Position numbers and translations under genes: made by a program
The notes under the pieces: generated by a model
Told to the model about the DNA's origin: nothing
The model's database searches: none
Seen by the model: the letters and a program-made list of their open reading frames with translations, nothing else
In this document: piece by piece, positions 42,989 through 55,484 of the stretch
Numbering within the stretch: the stretch's first letter is position 1
Layout: every line of letters begins with the position of its first letter
Assembly (NCBI GenBank): GCA_033063855.1
Contig: CP093831.1
Coordinates: forward strand, 11,532,001-11,596,000
DNA from: Smittia aterrima
Taxonomy: Eukaryota > Arthropoda > Insecta > Diptera > Chironomidae
Length of the DNA: 64,000 nt
Reading direction: 5' to 3'

Positions 42989-45462
42989 TTAGATTGGGCA
43001 TTCGCCTTCATTTTGCAAACACCATTCTGGTTGAAGTCTTTCAGCTGACAGTCCTCCAATGTTAACTAAGCGAAGGCGGTGAACAAGCATTCTCGACTCT
43101 GCGTTTCGCCAAGATGATTGAGGATCTGTGAAGTAATCGATGAAAGATTTATTCTTTTAAAAAATACTAAATTTCACTTACTCGACCACAATCTTTCTGC
43201 TAAAGCTGAAGCGCGAGGCCACAAACGAGCGTCTAAAGCCCATTCATCAACTTGTTCGGTCCACAATGCAGCTTCTGCTCCATAAATTTGATCAAGATAA
43301 GGCCCACCGATTGTCTCCATTCGATTATCGTAAACCTTCTGCCATCCAATGTAAGGAGAGCACCAGTTATTGCCTTCAGTGACCCAAGCACCGAATCCGC
43401 AATCAAGATACAAAGCTTCATAATTTGAAACGATCATTTTGTATCCTTTTTCAAGAAGTGTTTGAACTTTAGGGTCATCGCCCTTCGTCCAAATTTGAAT
43501 GATGTAACGATTCTTATCGAGATATTTAGTCAAGAACGGTTCTTCTGTTAATCTACTTGTCCACATGATAATAGGAACAGCTTGGAAGTTAACTTTATCT
43601 AATCTCTCGAGTGCATTGTCTTGGAAGTGTCCCCAAAGTTTCATGAAATCGCTTTCAGTCAAACCCCAACCTTTGGCGAGCATCCAATCTTGCAGAGTTT
43701 TACTCGAGTTCCAGCAACTAACTGAAACTTCGTCTCCTCCCATGTGGAATAAATCAGGATACTTGAAGTGCTCGACCATTTCGCGATAAATATCTTCGAG
43801 AACATTGTAAACTTCATCCTTTGAAGGATCTAGTTGGCCACAAGGAGGTTCAACACAAAATTCTTTCCATGGCTGAGCATTGAAGCAAGTTGTCAATCCC
43901 TTGTTTTGCCATCCTTCTCCGACATGAGCTGGCGCATCAAACTCTGGAAGAACTCGAACTCCACGAACTTTTCCGAACTTCACAATGTCTTCGATGTCTT
44001 CTGATGTGTAGATCTTCTCAGAAGAGTATGCACCAAGCTTTGAAAGCTCTGGTTGATTCTTTACAACGAATGGAAAACTGTGAGAATCTGTAATATGCCA
44101 ATGGAAAGTGTTGAGCTTAACCATAGCCATTCCTTCAATCGTTCGTTTGATCGACTCAACGGAGAAATAATTTCTCGCAGTGTCAAGAAGGATTCCGCGA
44201 TACTTGAATTTCGGTTCGTCGGTGATCTCAGCTGAACCAACGACTAAAATCTCGTTTCTAATATTATCGTAGACGATGAGTTGAGATAACGTTTCCAAAG
44301 CATTTCTCGCTCCGTAGAAGTTATCCGCTGTGATCAAAGCGTGGACTCCTTTATCAGACATTGCAGTTATTTTTAACTTGTATCCTTCCTTCGTATTTAA
44401 CGTGAAAGCTGTTGAATGGATAAATGTATTTATCGTTTGTCAAACTTAATCTATTTGTTCGTACCCATGTCATCGTTGTCAATCACAACTTCAATTACCA
44501 TTCGTTGTCCGCCGGTTTTGATTGAAATTTTCGATGGAAGTTTCTTCTTCTGCATGTCACGGAATCTTGTCTCTGCCATTTGCCAGTAGGCTGGCTCCTT
44601 CTTAAAATTATTTGTCTTGAATTCGATGTCATCAGGATTTATTTTAACAACGTCGTTGTCAATTTGTACATCGCCGGTTGGCTTTGGCCAAACAGTTCCA
44701 ACGTCTTCATTGCAGTACAAACGACAAACTGATAAGCTCACTGCAGTTTCAATATTTTCAGGAGTCAGTTCAAACTTCTTGCACAAGTTGTGTTCGCATC
44801 GGTAACCCCAAGCGGGTCTAAGTAAAGAAAGGAAAGAGGTTTGAATTCATGTCACGCTCTCGATAAATATATCGATCAGGGCTTAGAAATGTTCTACCTA
44901 ACATCGTCGTCTTCTAATGATCCTTGAACTTTTGGTTTGAAAATCACAAACAATGTTACAATCAACGCGATTAAAACGACGAGGATTATGAAAATAGTAA
45001 TGAAACAAATGATTTTTAAGAATTGAGCTCCCTTCATTGAGACTAAAAGTTTTTGACTAAAGTGACTCGTGTCGATAATGTTTTGTCAGTTGGCTCTTGA
45101 TAAGAGAGTACTACTCTCAGAGTAGGCTTCGATAACAAGAAATGTTGTCAACAAAATATTTCGAATTTTTAAAGTTGAGTTGCCCTGATTTGCATTCTAA
45201 TGCTCAAAACTTCTTTCTTCAACGATTCTTAAAGCGAAATTTATTTGAATAATTTTTAAATAAATTAAGCCAAACTCGTTTTCCCTAAAATTTTTGAACT
45301 CTCTTCAAACTAGGAGTCAATGATCTTGCCAGCACTGATTGTAACCGAATACTCGACTTTTCTCTCATGTTGCGAATTTTGCACTAAAACTTCAACTCAC
45401 TCGTTTGCCAGCGAAAATCCAATTGAACAAATGAAGAAGCCAAAGAGTAAATGACGAGACAT
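42989..45462 (-). CDS. Hexo1: Chitooligosaccharidolytic beta-N-acetylglucosaminidase (Hexo1 type), two first exons
   Basis: Common exons are 44465-44817, 43182-44408 and 42989-43125. Exon 44898-45037 encodes an N-terminal signal anchor (KGAQFLKIICFITIFIILVV) and gives 618 residues. Exon 45401-45462 encodes a normal signal peptide (MSRHLLFGFFICSIGFSLAN). Both end in phase 2 and join the same acceptor at 44817. Glycosyl hydrolase family 20 features are present: KYRGILLDTARNYF, the catalytic Asp-Glu pair in FHMGGDEVSVSCWN, IIMWTSRLTEEPF, GNNWCSPYIGWQKVYDN, and the end LQPEWCLQNEGECPI. This close match to insect Hexo1/NAG1 implies trimming of chitin oligomers in moulting fluid or midgut. The membrane form could resemble enzymes that trim N-glycans. 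All splice junctions are GT-AG. Confidence 0.92.
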
Positions 45463-45746
45463 GCTGTTGTTGTTGTTCGACCGTTGACTAATCTGTTTTA
45501 AAGAAAGCGATAACAAAATAGAGTCAACAAGCATTCATAAGAATATTTCAACCGCAAAATATGATACTTGAGCTTCAACAATCGAAGCTAAGACGGAATA
45601 ATCTTATCATGACCTTGAAATCTCTTAATCTTTAAATTTTATTTGCAATTTCTCGTCCTCACCTAACAAATCAAGCTTCGAAGGCACGAATATGAATCAC
45701 TTATTCAAACCAACTTTCTCTAAACACTTCACTACACAGCTCTTAC

Positions 45747-45803
45747 TGCCGCAGAGCTCAAAAGAAAACTGATTTGTCTGAAGAAACCTGCATTGGTTTT
45801 ATA
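45747..45803 (-). promoter_or_regulatory. TATA/initiator promoter and non-coding first exon of the secreted Hexo1 form
   Basis: On the minus strand TATAAAA begins at 45803 and an initiator TCAGTT has its A+1 at 45770, a spacing of 33 bp. A 24-nt non-coding exon (45747-45770) ends at a donor GTAAGA. A good acceptor at 45493-45494 leads to the exon with the secreted-form start codon (45460-45462). This supports a separate promoter for that form. Confidence 0.55.
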
Positions 45804-46071
45804 GAAGAAACTAAACACAAAATCAAGTTTCATCGAACTTAATGCAAATTTGTTTTCTTCTCGAAAAGAATATTTTCCACTGTCAACTTCTTTATTTTGG
45901 CTGAAATCTTTGGAAGAATCGGAGAAGAAGATATGAGAAATCCATGTTTACACACAAACCCGTGGAATTATATTGTTCTCATGGATAAGAAAATTGCGCA
46001 ACGAGTATTTCGTGAAATGGAATTTTATTGTTCGAGAAATTTTCGAGAATCAGCAATAAAGAAATAGAAAT

Positions 46072-47146
46072 TCATGACTTTGATTTCTGCTGCAAATCTC
46101 CCTTCTGAGTAATCGTGTTATCTGAAAGAAAAAAATAAATTATTGACCTACTCGCTTGGAAATATCAAAGAATGATTTCACCTTCATAAGTTTCTAAAAT
46201 ATCAGCCAAATGTTCGTTGTCTCTTGGACGTTTGAACTGTCGTTTCTTGAGTGGTGCCTTCTTTCGTTTAGCCATAATTGGTTTACGAATTCCATGATCA
46301 GCCATTGATCTGATGCCTTGCTTTTCGAGATACTCTTCAATCTTAGCGTCGTCAATAGCATCGACAGTTGCAGACCTCCAAGCTTTTTGGAATTCTTCGT
46401 CTACTGCGAAATTAGCAGTTCGATCGTTGTAGAAGAGAATCTTCTTTTTGTCAATTGGGCGGGTAATGAAAACGATTTCGGATGCTCGATGCTTTAAGAC
46501 CTTTTCACAATGTGGAAGCGACTCTTGAATGTCATCAAGAAGAACACCACCGAGGCCTTTCAAATCTTGTTGCTTAAGAAGTCTCAAGAGACTTTTTCCA
46601 TCTCTTATTTTGTACATTGGTTTGAATTGAAAGCATCCGTCGACATGTTCCAGCTTTGGATTGTTTGGAAGTGCTTCAGTCAGCAGCCACTAAAATCAAA
46701 CGTGAAAATTGATTTCTCATCCTCGAAATTTTCAATCAAATAAACTTACTGTCTTCGTGGATGATCCAATGTCTAGCTGATTCGTTTGATCTAAAATTGA
46801 TGAAATGTCGAGTGCTTCGTCTGCTCCTCCTAAATGACGTTCCTTCATGAAATTTACTATTTTTGTAAGAATCGCAAATCTCTTCTGTGAACTTCCAGTC
46901 ATGGACTTGTAACTCATGGGGTCTTTCGGTGGTGCTGGCTTTGATTCCCATGGTGCTAGGGACTTTTTACTTGTTGATGCTGAAGATGATTTACTTGAAC
47001 TTTCTGGACGAAGTTTCTTTTCGACTCTACAAGTTGATGACGATTTAGATTTAAAAACTTTGGCAACTAAAACATTCTACTTACGTAGGTTGAGCTAGAG
47101 CTCTCTTTTTGAAGAGCTCTCGTTCTCTCAGCAACGCAGAATCCAT
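46072..47146 (-). CDS. TfIIEbeta: Transcription initiation factor TFIIE, beta subunit
   Basis: Exons 47085-47146, 46750-47026, 46182-46689 and 46072-46121 give 298 residues. The N-terminus MDSALLRERELFKKRALAQP and a Ser-rich linker are followed by the core winged-helix domains. These include KRFAILTKIVNFMKERHLGG, then TEALPNNPKLEHVDGCFQFK, and KDGKSLLRLLKQ-type helices (here RDGKSLLRLLKQQDLKGLGG). A basic C-terminal region follows (MAKRKKAPLKKRQFKRPRDN). The order and motifs match GTF2E2, which with TFIIE alpha recruits TFIIH to the RNA polymerase II preinitiation complex. The gene is complete. Confidence 0.94.
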
Positions 47147-48292
47147 TTTATTTAAATTTTAACTTTCTACGAGATTTGTTGATGTAGTCCCTGCAAAGAC
47201 TACGAGAAATTTTCTTTTCCTTCCCCTTGTTTTCAAAATAAACCGCCAAACCGCTAAGACAAAAACGCGAATTTCACGCTAATCAAGAAACTAAGAAGAA
47301 ATCTTTTTTAATAGAAACATAACCTTTTATATAATCTTCAATCCGCAAATAAATTATAAATTAAAATTTATTTTGTTCCATAGAAATAAATGGATTTGAT
47401 AGAAGTTTGCAGCAAAACACGCGTCAACAAATAACTAAATTGAGAATGTGAGAAACAAATTTGATGAAGAGCTCACAAGATTGCGTAATTTTAAAACAAA
47501 AGCAATTATTGTACAACTTTAATCGTTAGTGTACTGACGACTTCACTGTACTGAATTTAGGGAAATTGCTTGTTTTGTGATCAACAAAGCTCGTGCAATT
47601 TCATAGCTTAATTTTTGTGATATCATAATGAATGTTACAAGCACTTGACCTTCTTTCATTGGAGGAGATTTAATCTTAAATCAACCTCAATCTTCCTGCA
47701 GATAAATTCTTTTCATTTTATAATGCCTCATCGCTTCTCCCCAACATTAAAATGATGCACTTGGGTGAAAGAATTCTTAGCGATGCGCAAAGCGAAACCG
47801 GTGAGACATGAGAAATTTCTGTTAGGCTTCGATCTCTCAAATGAAAGCCCATGTGCTCAACGGTGAAAATGTTGCAAAGAACAAGTCAAAGCGCGAGTGA
47901 TAACTAGGACAAACCGTTGCTGTAGTTATCAAGAGAAAATAAGAAGATATCAGAAAATGTGCTCAGCTGTAGTTCAACAACGACAAGAAGTTGATGGAGA
48001 AGTCAATGGGTTTATGATCGAGATCGGAAAAGATTTTTAATTACGAGTTTGGTTTGATGGCCCAATTGCAAATCATTACGTGCTGAAAGCGACACGTTGA
48101 TTACAAGCGCCACGAGTTCATATGAATTTTTGCGTGAAGCATGACTTGTGTCAGCCGGAAAGTTCCAAACAATTCGAAATCATTAAACTACACGAAAAAC
48201 TTTAAGTGTAAAATCGTGAATCGTTGAACAGAGTAACAACTTTGCTTCTTCAATCTTTTCCATTCAACCGCCAAACTCACGCGCAACGATTG
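47147..48292. other. Intergenic, nothing identified
   Basis: About 1.1 kb between the 5' end of the TFIIE beta gene (-) and the promoter of the CRAL-TRIO gene (+), so it should contain at least the former's promoter. No coding frame, repeat or RNA gene is recognised. Confidence 0.4.
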
Positions 48293-48430
48293 TATAAAAT
48301 ATTTTTCTCTCTGCGAAAACATTTTCAGTTGTCTTTGAGCAGCGAGCGAGCTCGGAAGCCAATTCAGAAACCTCTCAAGACGCTGTAGCGTTTCATTTTT
48401 CGTCGTAGGCAAGGAATTACTTATTAGAAA
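48293..48430 (+). promoter_or_regulatory. Promoter and non-coding first exon of the CRAL-TRIO gene
   Basis: TATAAAA at 48293-48299 is followed by an initiator TCAGTT (A+1 at 48327). An exon would run from there to 48430, where a donor GTAAGT begins. Its last base, A, would supply the first base of the start codon completed by TG at 49831. The 34-bp spacing is slightly long but acceptable. Confidence 0.5.
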
Positions 48431-49830
48431 GTAAGTTGAAGCAATGTGCTCTGTATATGGTTAAAGCAAAGATGATGTGTTGTCGTCTAGTGAAAGTGGA
48501 AGTGAAGTTCAATAACTTTCTTGTCGTTGTCGTATTTTACTTCTCGAAGAACAACGAGAGAACTTAGACAACAACGTTTAGAAGGGTCAATAACATAAGA
48601 AAGTTTAATTATCATAAACCTAAGGCTTCGAGTGAAAAATTCATTGATAAAATATCAAGATCGACTGGAATGCAAATTTGAGATTTCGGGGTCATCGAAA
48701 GAAAATTAAAGCAAACCAAACCAAAACAGATTTAAACTTCTTTCTTCTTACCTTACTTAAATAAACCAGTACACAAAACAATTACAATTTCGGTCGAACG
48801 GAGATTTAAATCGTCTTATTACAAAAACTTGATTAGAGAAAGCTTCAAGCCCAATTGACGTAACAAAGTCAAAACCAAAAGTTGTAATATAATTTTTACG
48901 GTTTAAGTTAATTCGCCAATCGTGAAATATCCGTTTGGTGTTGACGACGTAAAATTGGAAAGTAATGAGAGGGTAAAATAAACGCTAAGATCGACGAGAG
49001 ATGATTGCGTAATGAGCTTCGTCACAGTACGAAGAATATTGGAATTTTTTGTGTTGACTATGCAAATTATCATTCGCTCAAAGTCAACACAAGAAAATGT
49101 CGTTTAGCCAATGGGTTTCCTTAATCATTGAACTTGGAAACGTTTCGGGTCGTTACCTTCGCAGCCGGCCACGTAAACCTTCCTTTAACGATGAAGCTGA
49201 AGAGCTTCAGATTCACATTAAACTTTGCGACGACATTCTTCATGTGGGAAATCGAATTTCTCGTTTAAGATGCAATTGCACTTCTATCAAACTTTCTCTG
49301 CTCTTTCTTCGCCATCGTTTGCATGGCAAGAAGAAGATCGCGTAAATAGGTCATCACGATTTCGTCGCTTCTCTCGTTCTTCTCGTTTGTTCTGACCTCA
49401 AATCGAAGCCCTTTTTCCATCCGGTTCAGTTGATTGCATTTCGGCAAGAGAAATTTTTTGTGAAAATGTTACGATTCTCAAGCGGTTTTTGTCACTCGCA
49501 ACTCACTCGCGAGTTGTGAAAGCAAAAGTTTTTGTTCCCGCAACTCTGCGTGATTCATTTATGGATCTACGAAAGCATGAAAGACTTTGTCGTTGTCGTG
49601 AGACTTGCGCTTTCTTCATTGATCGAGTGCAACAATCTTTTTCTTTTCTTCGATTTGATTTGAAGAACTTTGAACGAAAAGCTGTGAAAGTTTCATTTTG
49701 ACGAAGATTTTAATTTTTTTTTGTTGAATCTTTGAAAACAATTTACAGACAATTGATCACTTTCTCTGATCTTTGTTGAAATATTCAAGTAAACCAGCAG
49801 ATTAATAACTTTCCTTTTCCGCGCTTTCAG
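48431..49830. other. Intron of the CRAL-TRIO gene
   Basis: A 1.4-kb intron by the model above. Frames at 49097-49345 and 49489-49701 on the plus strand are short, basic and unrecognised. They are probably chance, although an alternative first exon among them cannot be excluded. Confidence 0.4.
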
Positions 49831-50887
49831 TGTTGGAGGCTGAAAATAATCTCTCGATTCCCAATTTGGAGACCAAACCCGACGAGTATGACTCATATCA
49901 ATGTTCGTTGACACCGCAGTTCAAAGAAATCGCCAAGAATGAGTTGAGGGAGGATGAAAGCGTTCGAACTCAATCGTTGAGTCAATTCAGAGAATGGATC
50001 GCTAAACATCCAAACATCAAGAAATGCCGCACAGGTTAGAACAGCCTCGCCCGAATTTTGTGAGTAAATTAATAATTGACAATACAAATATTTTTCCAGA
50101 CGCTCCGTTTTTACTTCGATTTCTTCGGACAAAGAAGTTTTCTGTCCCCGTTGCTTGTGAACTGCTTGAGAAATACATGACAGTTCGCCAACTTCTCCCA
50201 AATTGGTTCCAAAATCTTGACATCAATGATCCCGCTTTGGAAGCAATCATCGACAGCGGTTATCTATTCCCACTCCCCGAAAGAGACAGCCAAGGTCGTC
50301 GAATCATTTTCTGTTGCGCAACTAAATTTGACGCTACAAAGTTCACATCAGCTCAAATGGCGCGGACACACGCTATGGTCTGTGAGGCGTTGTTGGACGA
50401 GCAAGAGTCACAAGTTGCGGGCTATTGTTACATCAACGATGATGCCGGACTTACAATGAATCACATCAGCTTGTGGTCATTCGTTGACTTGAGAAAAATG
50501 ACAAAATGCATTCAAGCTTCAACGCCGTTGCGTCATAAAGAAACACACTTCGTCAATCTTCCGTCGTACGCTAATAAAATCATTGATTTTGCAATGAGCT
50601 TGGCAAGTGAAAAGATTAAGAAACGGATATTCTTCGAAAAGTCAAACGACGAATTGAAAACTCGCATTGATCCAGCACTTCTTCCAAAGGAATACGGAGG
50701 CTCAATTCCAATCGCTGATATGGTCGCGAGCTTCAAGGAAACTTTGCGCAAACAGCGAGCCATAACTATGGCTCTCGACAACATGTTCATCGAAACAACG
50801 AATGCTCAAACTAACTGGTTGGGCAATGATGACGCTGACATCGAAGGTGGACTCATGGGATCTTTCCGAAAATTGGAAGTCGACTAA
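49831..50887 (+). CDS. CRAL-TRIO lipid-binding protein (alpha-TTP / clavesin-like)
   Basis: Exons 49831-50034 and 50100-50887 encode 330 residues if the start codon is split A|TG across the upstream intron (A at 48430). The first residues are then MLEAENNLSIPNLETKPDEY. The N-terminal helical CRAL-TRIO-N region (ELREDESVRTQSLSQFREWI, DAPFLLRFLRTKKFSVPVAC) is followed by the lipid-binding domain. That domain includes QGRRIIFCCATKFDATKF, AGYCYINDDAGLTMNHISLW and FVNLPSYANKIIDFAMSLAS. It ends with LLPKEYGGSIPIADMV, the usual 'lP.eyGG' block. Insects have many such proteins that carry retinoids, tocopherol or phosphoinositides. The ligand is not predictable here. Confidence 0.88.
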
Positions 50888-51442
50888 GCTTTCACTTTTT
50901 CGATAATTTAATTTTTAACACATCGCTTTCAACTAATTATTAAGTTTTCGTTATGATTTGATTATTATTTTTGTATTGAAGGACTGTTGAGTCCGAGCAG
51001 GTGGAGAAAGTTACCAAAAAAGCTGTGATCCCATGAAATCGACACGATCCGTCGTCGATAGGATGAAATTGCACTTTTAAATCTTTCTTTTTGTTTGAAA
51101 TGTTAAACGAAGCACAGTATTTTGATCTTAACCTTTGATAATCATCACAAATAATTTGATCTAATAAAATATATTTTTGACACAATAAACTTGACCAAAA
51201 TATTTTTTTTCTGGCAACCAGATCTTCTCCAAAGCTCTATCATCAAGAGCTTTCAAAAAGCTTTCGATTTGAGTCAGTTTTCAAATGAAACAAAGAAATA
51301 ATCGTTCCGTAAAATATCTTTCTGAAGTTTTATAGAAGCTTCTCCATTTGAAAAGCTCAACAAAAAAAATGAATGAAAATACGAAAGACGTCAGGAATTT
51401 CCAAGAAATTTAATAAAATGTTTTATTTGGTCAACTGATTTT
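50888..51442. other. Convergent 3' flanks, nothing identified
   Basis: About 550 bp between the end of the CRAL-TRIO gene (+) and the end of the first ionotropic receptor (-). It is AT-rich with no convincing frame and probably contains both 3' UTRs. Confidence 0.4.
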
Positions 51443-53493
51443 TTAAAAGACATAATTTTGCACTCGGAAAAAAGCTCGAAGAATGAATGTGAACACGATG
51501 TAATCTTTCAAAGTGATCAGCCATTCCAATGCAAATGCGATAAATGTCAAAGTCAAGCTTGCCGACCAGATGACAAATCCTGGCTCAAGCATGTGCATGT
51601 TCAACACTCTTGGCCCTTCAATTATAAAATGTTTCAACTTTTGCTTTCGTATTTCTTCCCTCCAAGCCATTTCAGTCTCGTACTGAATGATTCCAGCTGT
51701 GAAGAGCTGCTGAGACTTTAAATCGAAGATGCCGGTAAAATGATGATGAGCTGCGAAGTTTAATGCCACACGTTTTAGTGTAGAGAACTTCTTTTCTCAA
51801 TCGTTTTCCAAATTGTCCTTTCAATATTTTTTCCATTGTTGCTTCATGGAGGAGATCCGACTGAATAACTCCTTTAAAATCCTCGTTAACAATCTTTGCA
51901 TGGAGTTCGCGACTATTATTTGAAGAGATTTTGTTAATGTTTCCCCTAAAAATTATTTTTTTTTATTAAATTCTTCATAAGAATCCTTGAAAATTTTAAT
52001 TTATTAAAAAATATTTTTACCTTTTTGTTATTTCAGTTTCCTGATTATTCCACCAGAAAAAATCTTCCATGTAGAAAGTGTAGCCTTGCTTGATCATTTC
52101 TTCAACTGTTTGAATTTCTGGTTTCGCGATATCTTTCTGCATGAACTCGTACATTTTTCCTTGCCACGCTGTTCGGATTATCAAGCAGAATAAAATGAAC
52201 AGAATTGTCAAGAATCTTGCAAAGTTTTCCCTCGGCAAGACGACTTGAGAGATCCCAAAAAAGATTTGAAGTATGTTTAGTGAAGGCTCTAGAACATTTG
52301 AGCCAATGATGAAATCTCTGGTTGATCGTTTGACGAAATACAAAATCAGAATTGTCAGGAACGAAGCCACAAACGTTGATGCGATCAAAATCCAAGTGAA
52401 GAAGTCGAAAGGCATAATCAGCTTCTCGTATTCATTGTAGTATCCGGCTGGTGGAGCTGCTAATCGCTGAGGCAGATATTCGACAGGCCAAGTGAAAAAA
52501 TTGGTAAAATTGTTTCCCATAAATTGCTGTCCTCTGAAAGAAATTAATGTTAGTTAGGAATTCACAACAAAAAAACATTCATCTTTGTTACATCTTCAAA
52601 AATTGTCTTTCCAAAATTTCGTCGAAATCGTAACAACCTTTCTCCGTAAATATATTTGCACTAGACTTCAGTCCTGGGCTCTCGCGATAATTAAGATTGG
52701 AGCTCAACATTGTTGGGATTTCGCCTAAGAAGTTTGTTTCCACTTGCCGTTGCTTCGGGACGAAATTTATTTCGCAATTGTGCAAGTTCTCAAGTTTTTG
52801 TAGAACAAATTTATCGTTCTCCCATTTCTTCGTGACTTTGTTGAAACTGTTGACTTCAGTTAGTTGCAGTTCTCCACATTTTCCAGGTGAAAACCAAAGA
52901 AAAGTCATGAGCTCAACCGAATTTGTCACATCAACTAGAAAGTATTCGTATTGAATGACGTCCCTTAAATCGTCTCGAATGAAACAATCTTCAATAATTT
53001 TAGGATCAGACCCGCAATCCGGAATTGTTTTCATCGAATGCCTTTTCGAAACGTCTTTTGCCAAAGAAATAATTTCATCGACAGTGGCTCCCTGACAGTA
53101 TATGAAAAGTTGCAGTGGTTTGTAGAATTCGTTTGACAGAGACAGTTTCATGTTGAACTCTTGGAGCTTTTCTATGGAATCGAAGGTCACGAATGCCGAA
53201 TTGCCGAGAAAAATTTTCCCAAAACCGAATGCTTCGTAGACAGCATCCGTGACAATCTCGAGATTCTGAAGCGTGTATGGCATTCCCTTCTCGTTCAAGC
53301 TCTTAAGCAAAAGCCACGTCATCGTATTTGAGTCGACTCCATAATTGTTGATAAACATTCGTGTCTCCAATTGAAATAAATGTCTTGTGACGTTCTCAAA
53401 TGTCAAGGACAATGAGTTTTCCTTTTCACAGTCTTCAACTTGAATATGACAAACTGCACTTGCAATCCAAAATATTGAAGCAAAAGTTTTCAT
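51443..53493 (-). pseudogene. Divergent ionotropic receptor IR-1, frameshifted in the last exon
   Basis: Exons 52592-53493, 52021-52533 and 51443-51945 correspond exactly to those of the neighbouring receptors. The signal peptide MKTFASIFWIASAVCHIQVE opens a Cys-poor N-terminal domain. Exon 2 holds the first membrane region (MPFDFFTWILIASTFVASFL) and the 'LIIRTAWQGKMYEFM' segment between the ion-channel spans. Exon 3 holds the rest of the ligand domain and the last span. Compared with IR-2 there is one extra base near 51758-51766, so the frame breaks after LYTKTCG and stops about 35 codons later. The sequence beyond the break is intact in the other frame. It is either a young pseudogene or a base-call error. 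Codon 55 is a sense codon (TCA), unlike in IR-2 and IR-4. Confidence 0.7.
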
Positions 53494-53560
53494 TTTAACT
53501 TCTTTGGTCAGCACTTCACACAAAACTGAATAAATTCTGAAATAAGAAATATTTGACAAT

Positions 53561-55484
53561 GATGAGGGCAATCCATCAATTCCGTTAAGAAGTCTTTCAA
53601 ACTCATGACAGAAAATTTCGTCGTTTTACTTCAAGTCAAGTGCTTCTTCGAGGTGTGAACACTTTTAGATGTACGACAAGACATTGTCATTTCCATATTG
53701 ATCGTCACTTCTAACTTAGAAGTTCTAAGAAGAGATATTTTTCCTTTTTATTACTAATTAATTATTAGTTTTCTGTTATCTTTCGTCTTTGAAAGCTCGT
53801 ATTGATCCATCACAAAAGCTTTATCAGTAAAACTTTTTAATAGTTTTGAGAACGCTTTTGGCTTTCACCGCTGGCAGGAAGTTTGAGTCATTTTTCATGT
53901 GAAAGTAGATTTTCTATCCAAAAAGCTCAACAAATATATTTTTAAAATAAAATGCGAAAGACGCCAGGAGTTTCCAATAAATTTAATAAATCGTTTTATT
54001 TTGTCAACTGAGTTTTTAATAGACACAATTTTGCGCTCGGTAAAAAGCTCGAAGAAAGAATGTGAACAAGATGTAATCTTTCAAAGTGATCAACCATTCC
54101 AATACAAAAGCGACAAATATAAAAGTTAAGCTTGTCGACCAGATAACAAATCCAGGTTCAAGCTTTTTCATGTTCAACACACTCGGTCCTTCAATTACCA
54201 AATTTTTCAACCTGTGCTTTCGTATTTCTTCCTTCAGCACCACTTCTAACTCATACTGGATGATTCCAGCTGTGAAAAGCTGCTGAGACTTTAAATCGTA
54301 GATGTCGAAAATGAAGTGATGACCTGCAAACATCAATCCACACGTTTTAGTGTAGAGAACTTCTTTCCTCAATCGTTTTCCAAATTGTCCTTTCAATCTT
54401 TTTTCCATTGCTGCTTCATGGAAAAGATCCGACTGAATGACTCCTTTAAAATCCTCGTTAACAATCTTTGCATAGAGTCGGTTAATGTTTCCCCTAAAAA
54501 TTAGTTTATTTGTTTTGTTAAATTCTTAACGAGAATCCTTGAAAATATTAATTTATTAAGAAATATTCTTTACCTTCTTGTTATTTCAGAATCCGGGTAT
54601 CTGTCGGCGAACGAATTTTCCATGTAGAAAGTTAAGTTTTTTGCGATCATCTCCTCGACTGTTTGTATTTCTGGCTTTGCGACATCTTTCTGCATGAATT
54701 CGTACATTTTGCCTTGCCACGCAGTTCTGATGATCAAGCAGAACAAAATGAACAACATCGTCAAATATCTCGCGAAGTTTCTTTGAGGCAAAACTGCTTG
54801 CGGTATCCCGAAGAAGATCTGAACGACATTCAGCGATGGTGTCGTAACGTTTGGGCCAATGACGAAATCTCTTATCGATCGTTCCACGAAATACAAAACT
54901 AGAATTGTCAGAAATGAAGCTACGAACGTTGATGCGATCAAAGCCCAAGTGAAGAAGTCAAAGGGCATCACGAGCTTTTCGTATTCAGAATAAAATCCGC
55001 TTGGAGGAACTGCCAGCTTCTGATCCAAATACTCAACAGGCCAAGTGATGAAGCTCTGTCCTTCATTCTCAGATGGTTTGCCTGCTAACTTTGATCTAAT
55101 GAGAATAATTATTAGTCTTGGAAGGATAAAATAGATTAATTTTTTTTACAATTTAAAACTTTTGTCCCAAACGTCGTAACATCCTCTCATAATCAAGATA
55201 TCTTTGTTTAGGTCCATAAATCCTTTATCCCATCCAAGGAGTTTGATGCGATAGTTTAGGTGTTTGCTCAATAATTCTGGGAGTTTAGAGTCAAAGTTAA
55301 TTATCCTCAGCTCGCAGTTGTGAAAGTTTTTTGTTTTTTCTAAAAAGAATTTATCGTTTTCCCATTTTTTTCTGAGTTTGTTGAATCTGTTGACTTCTGT
55401 TAAGTGCAGCTGACCACATTTTTTGTCCGAATACCAAAGAAAAGTCGTAAGAGTTACGAATCTTGAGTCATCAATTAGAAAGTA
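53561..55484. repeat. Block duplication, left copy
   Basis: From gatgagggcaatcc at 53561 through the whole of IR-2 the sequence is repeated at 62050-64000 at an offset of about 8.5 kb. The flank 53561-54000 and the receptor C-terminal exon are nearly identical between copies. The offset rises from 8,489 to 8,518, which reflects small indels in the intergenic and intronic parts. Confidence 0.8.

Noticed and set aside
49097..49701. Two basic plus-strand frames before the CRAL-TRIO exon as possible alternative first exons
   Set aside because: Neither has a donor that joins the acceptor at 49830 in the required phase with a clear start; kept only as a remote possibility.
54016..54408. A separate short gene for the last IR exon
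   Set aside because: It starts at an internal Met; the upstream acceptor and phase join it to the channel exon as in the other IR copies.
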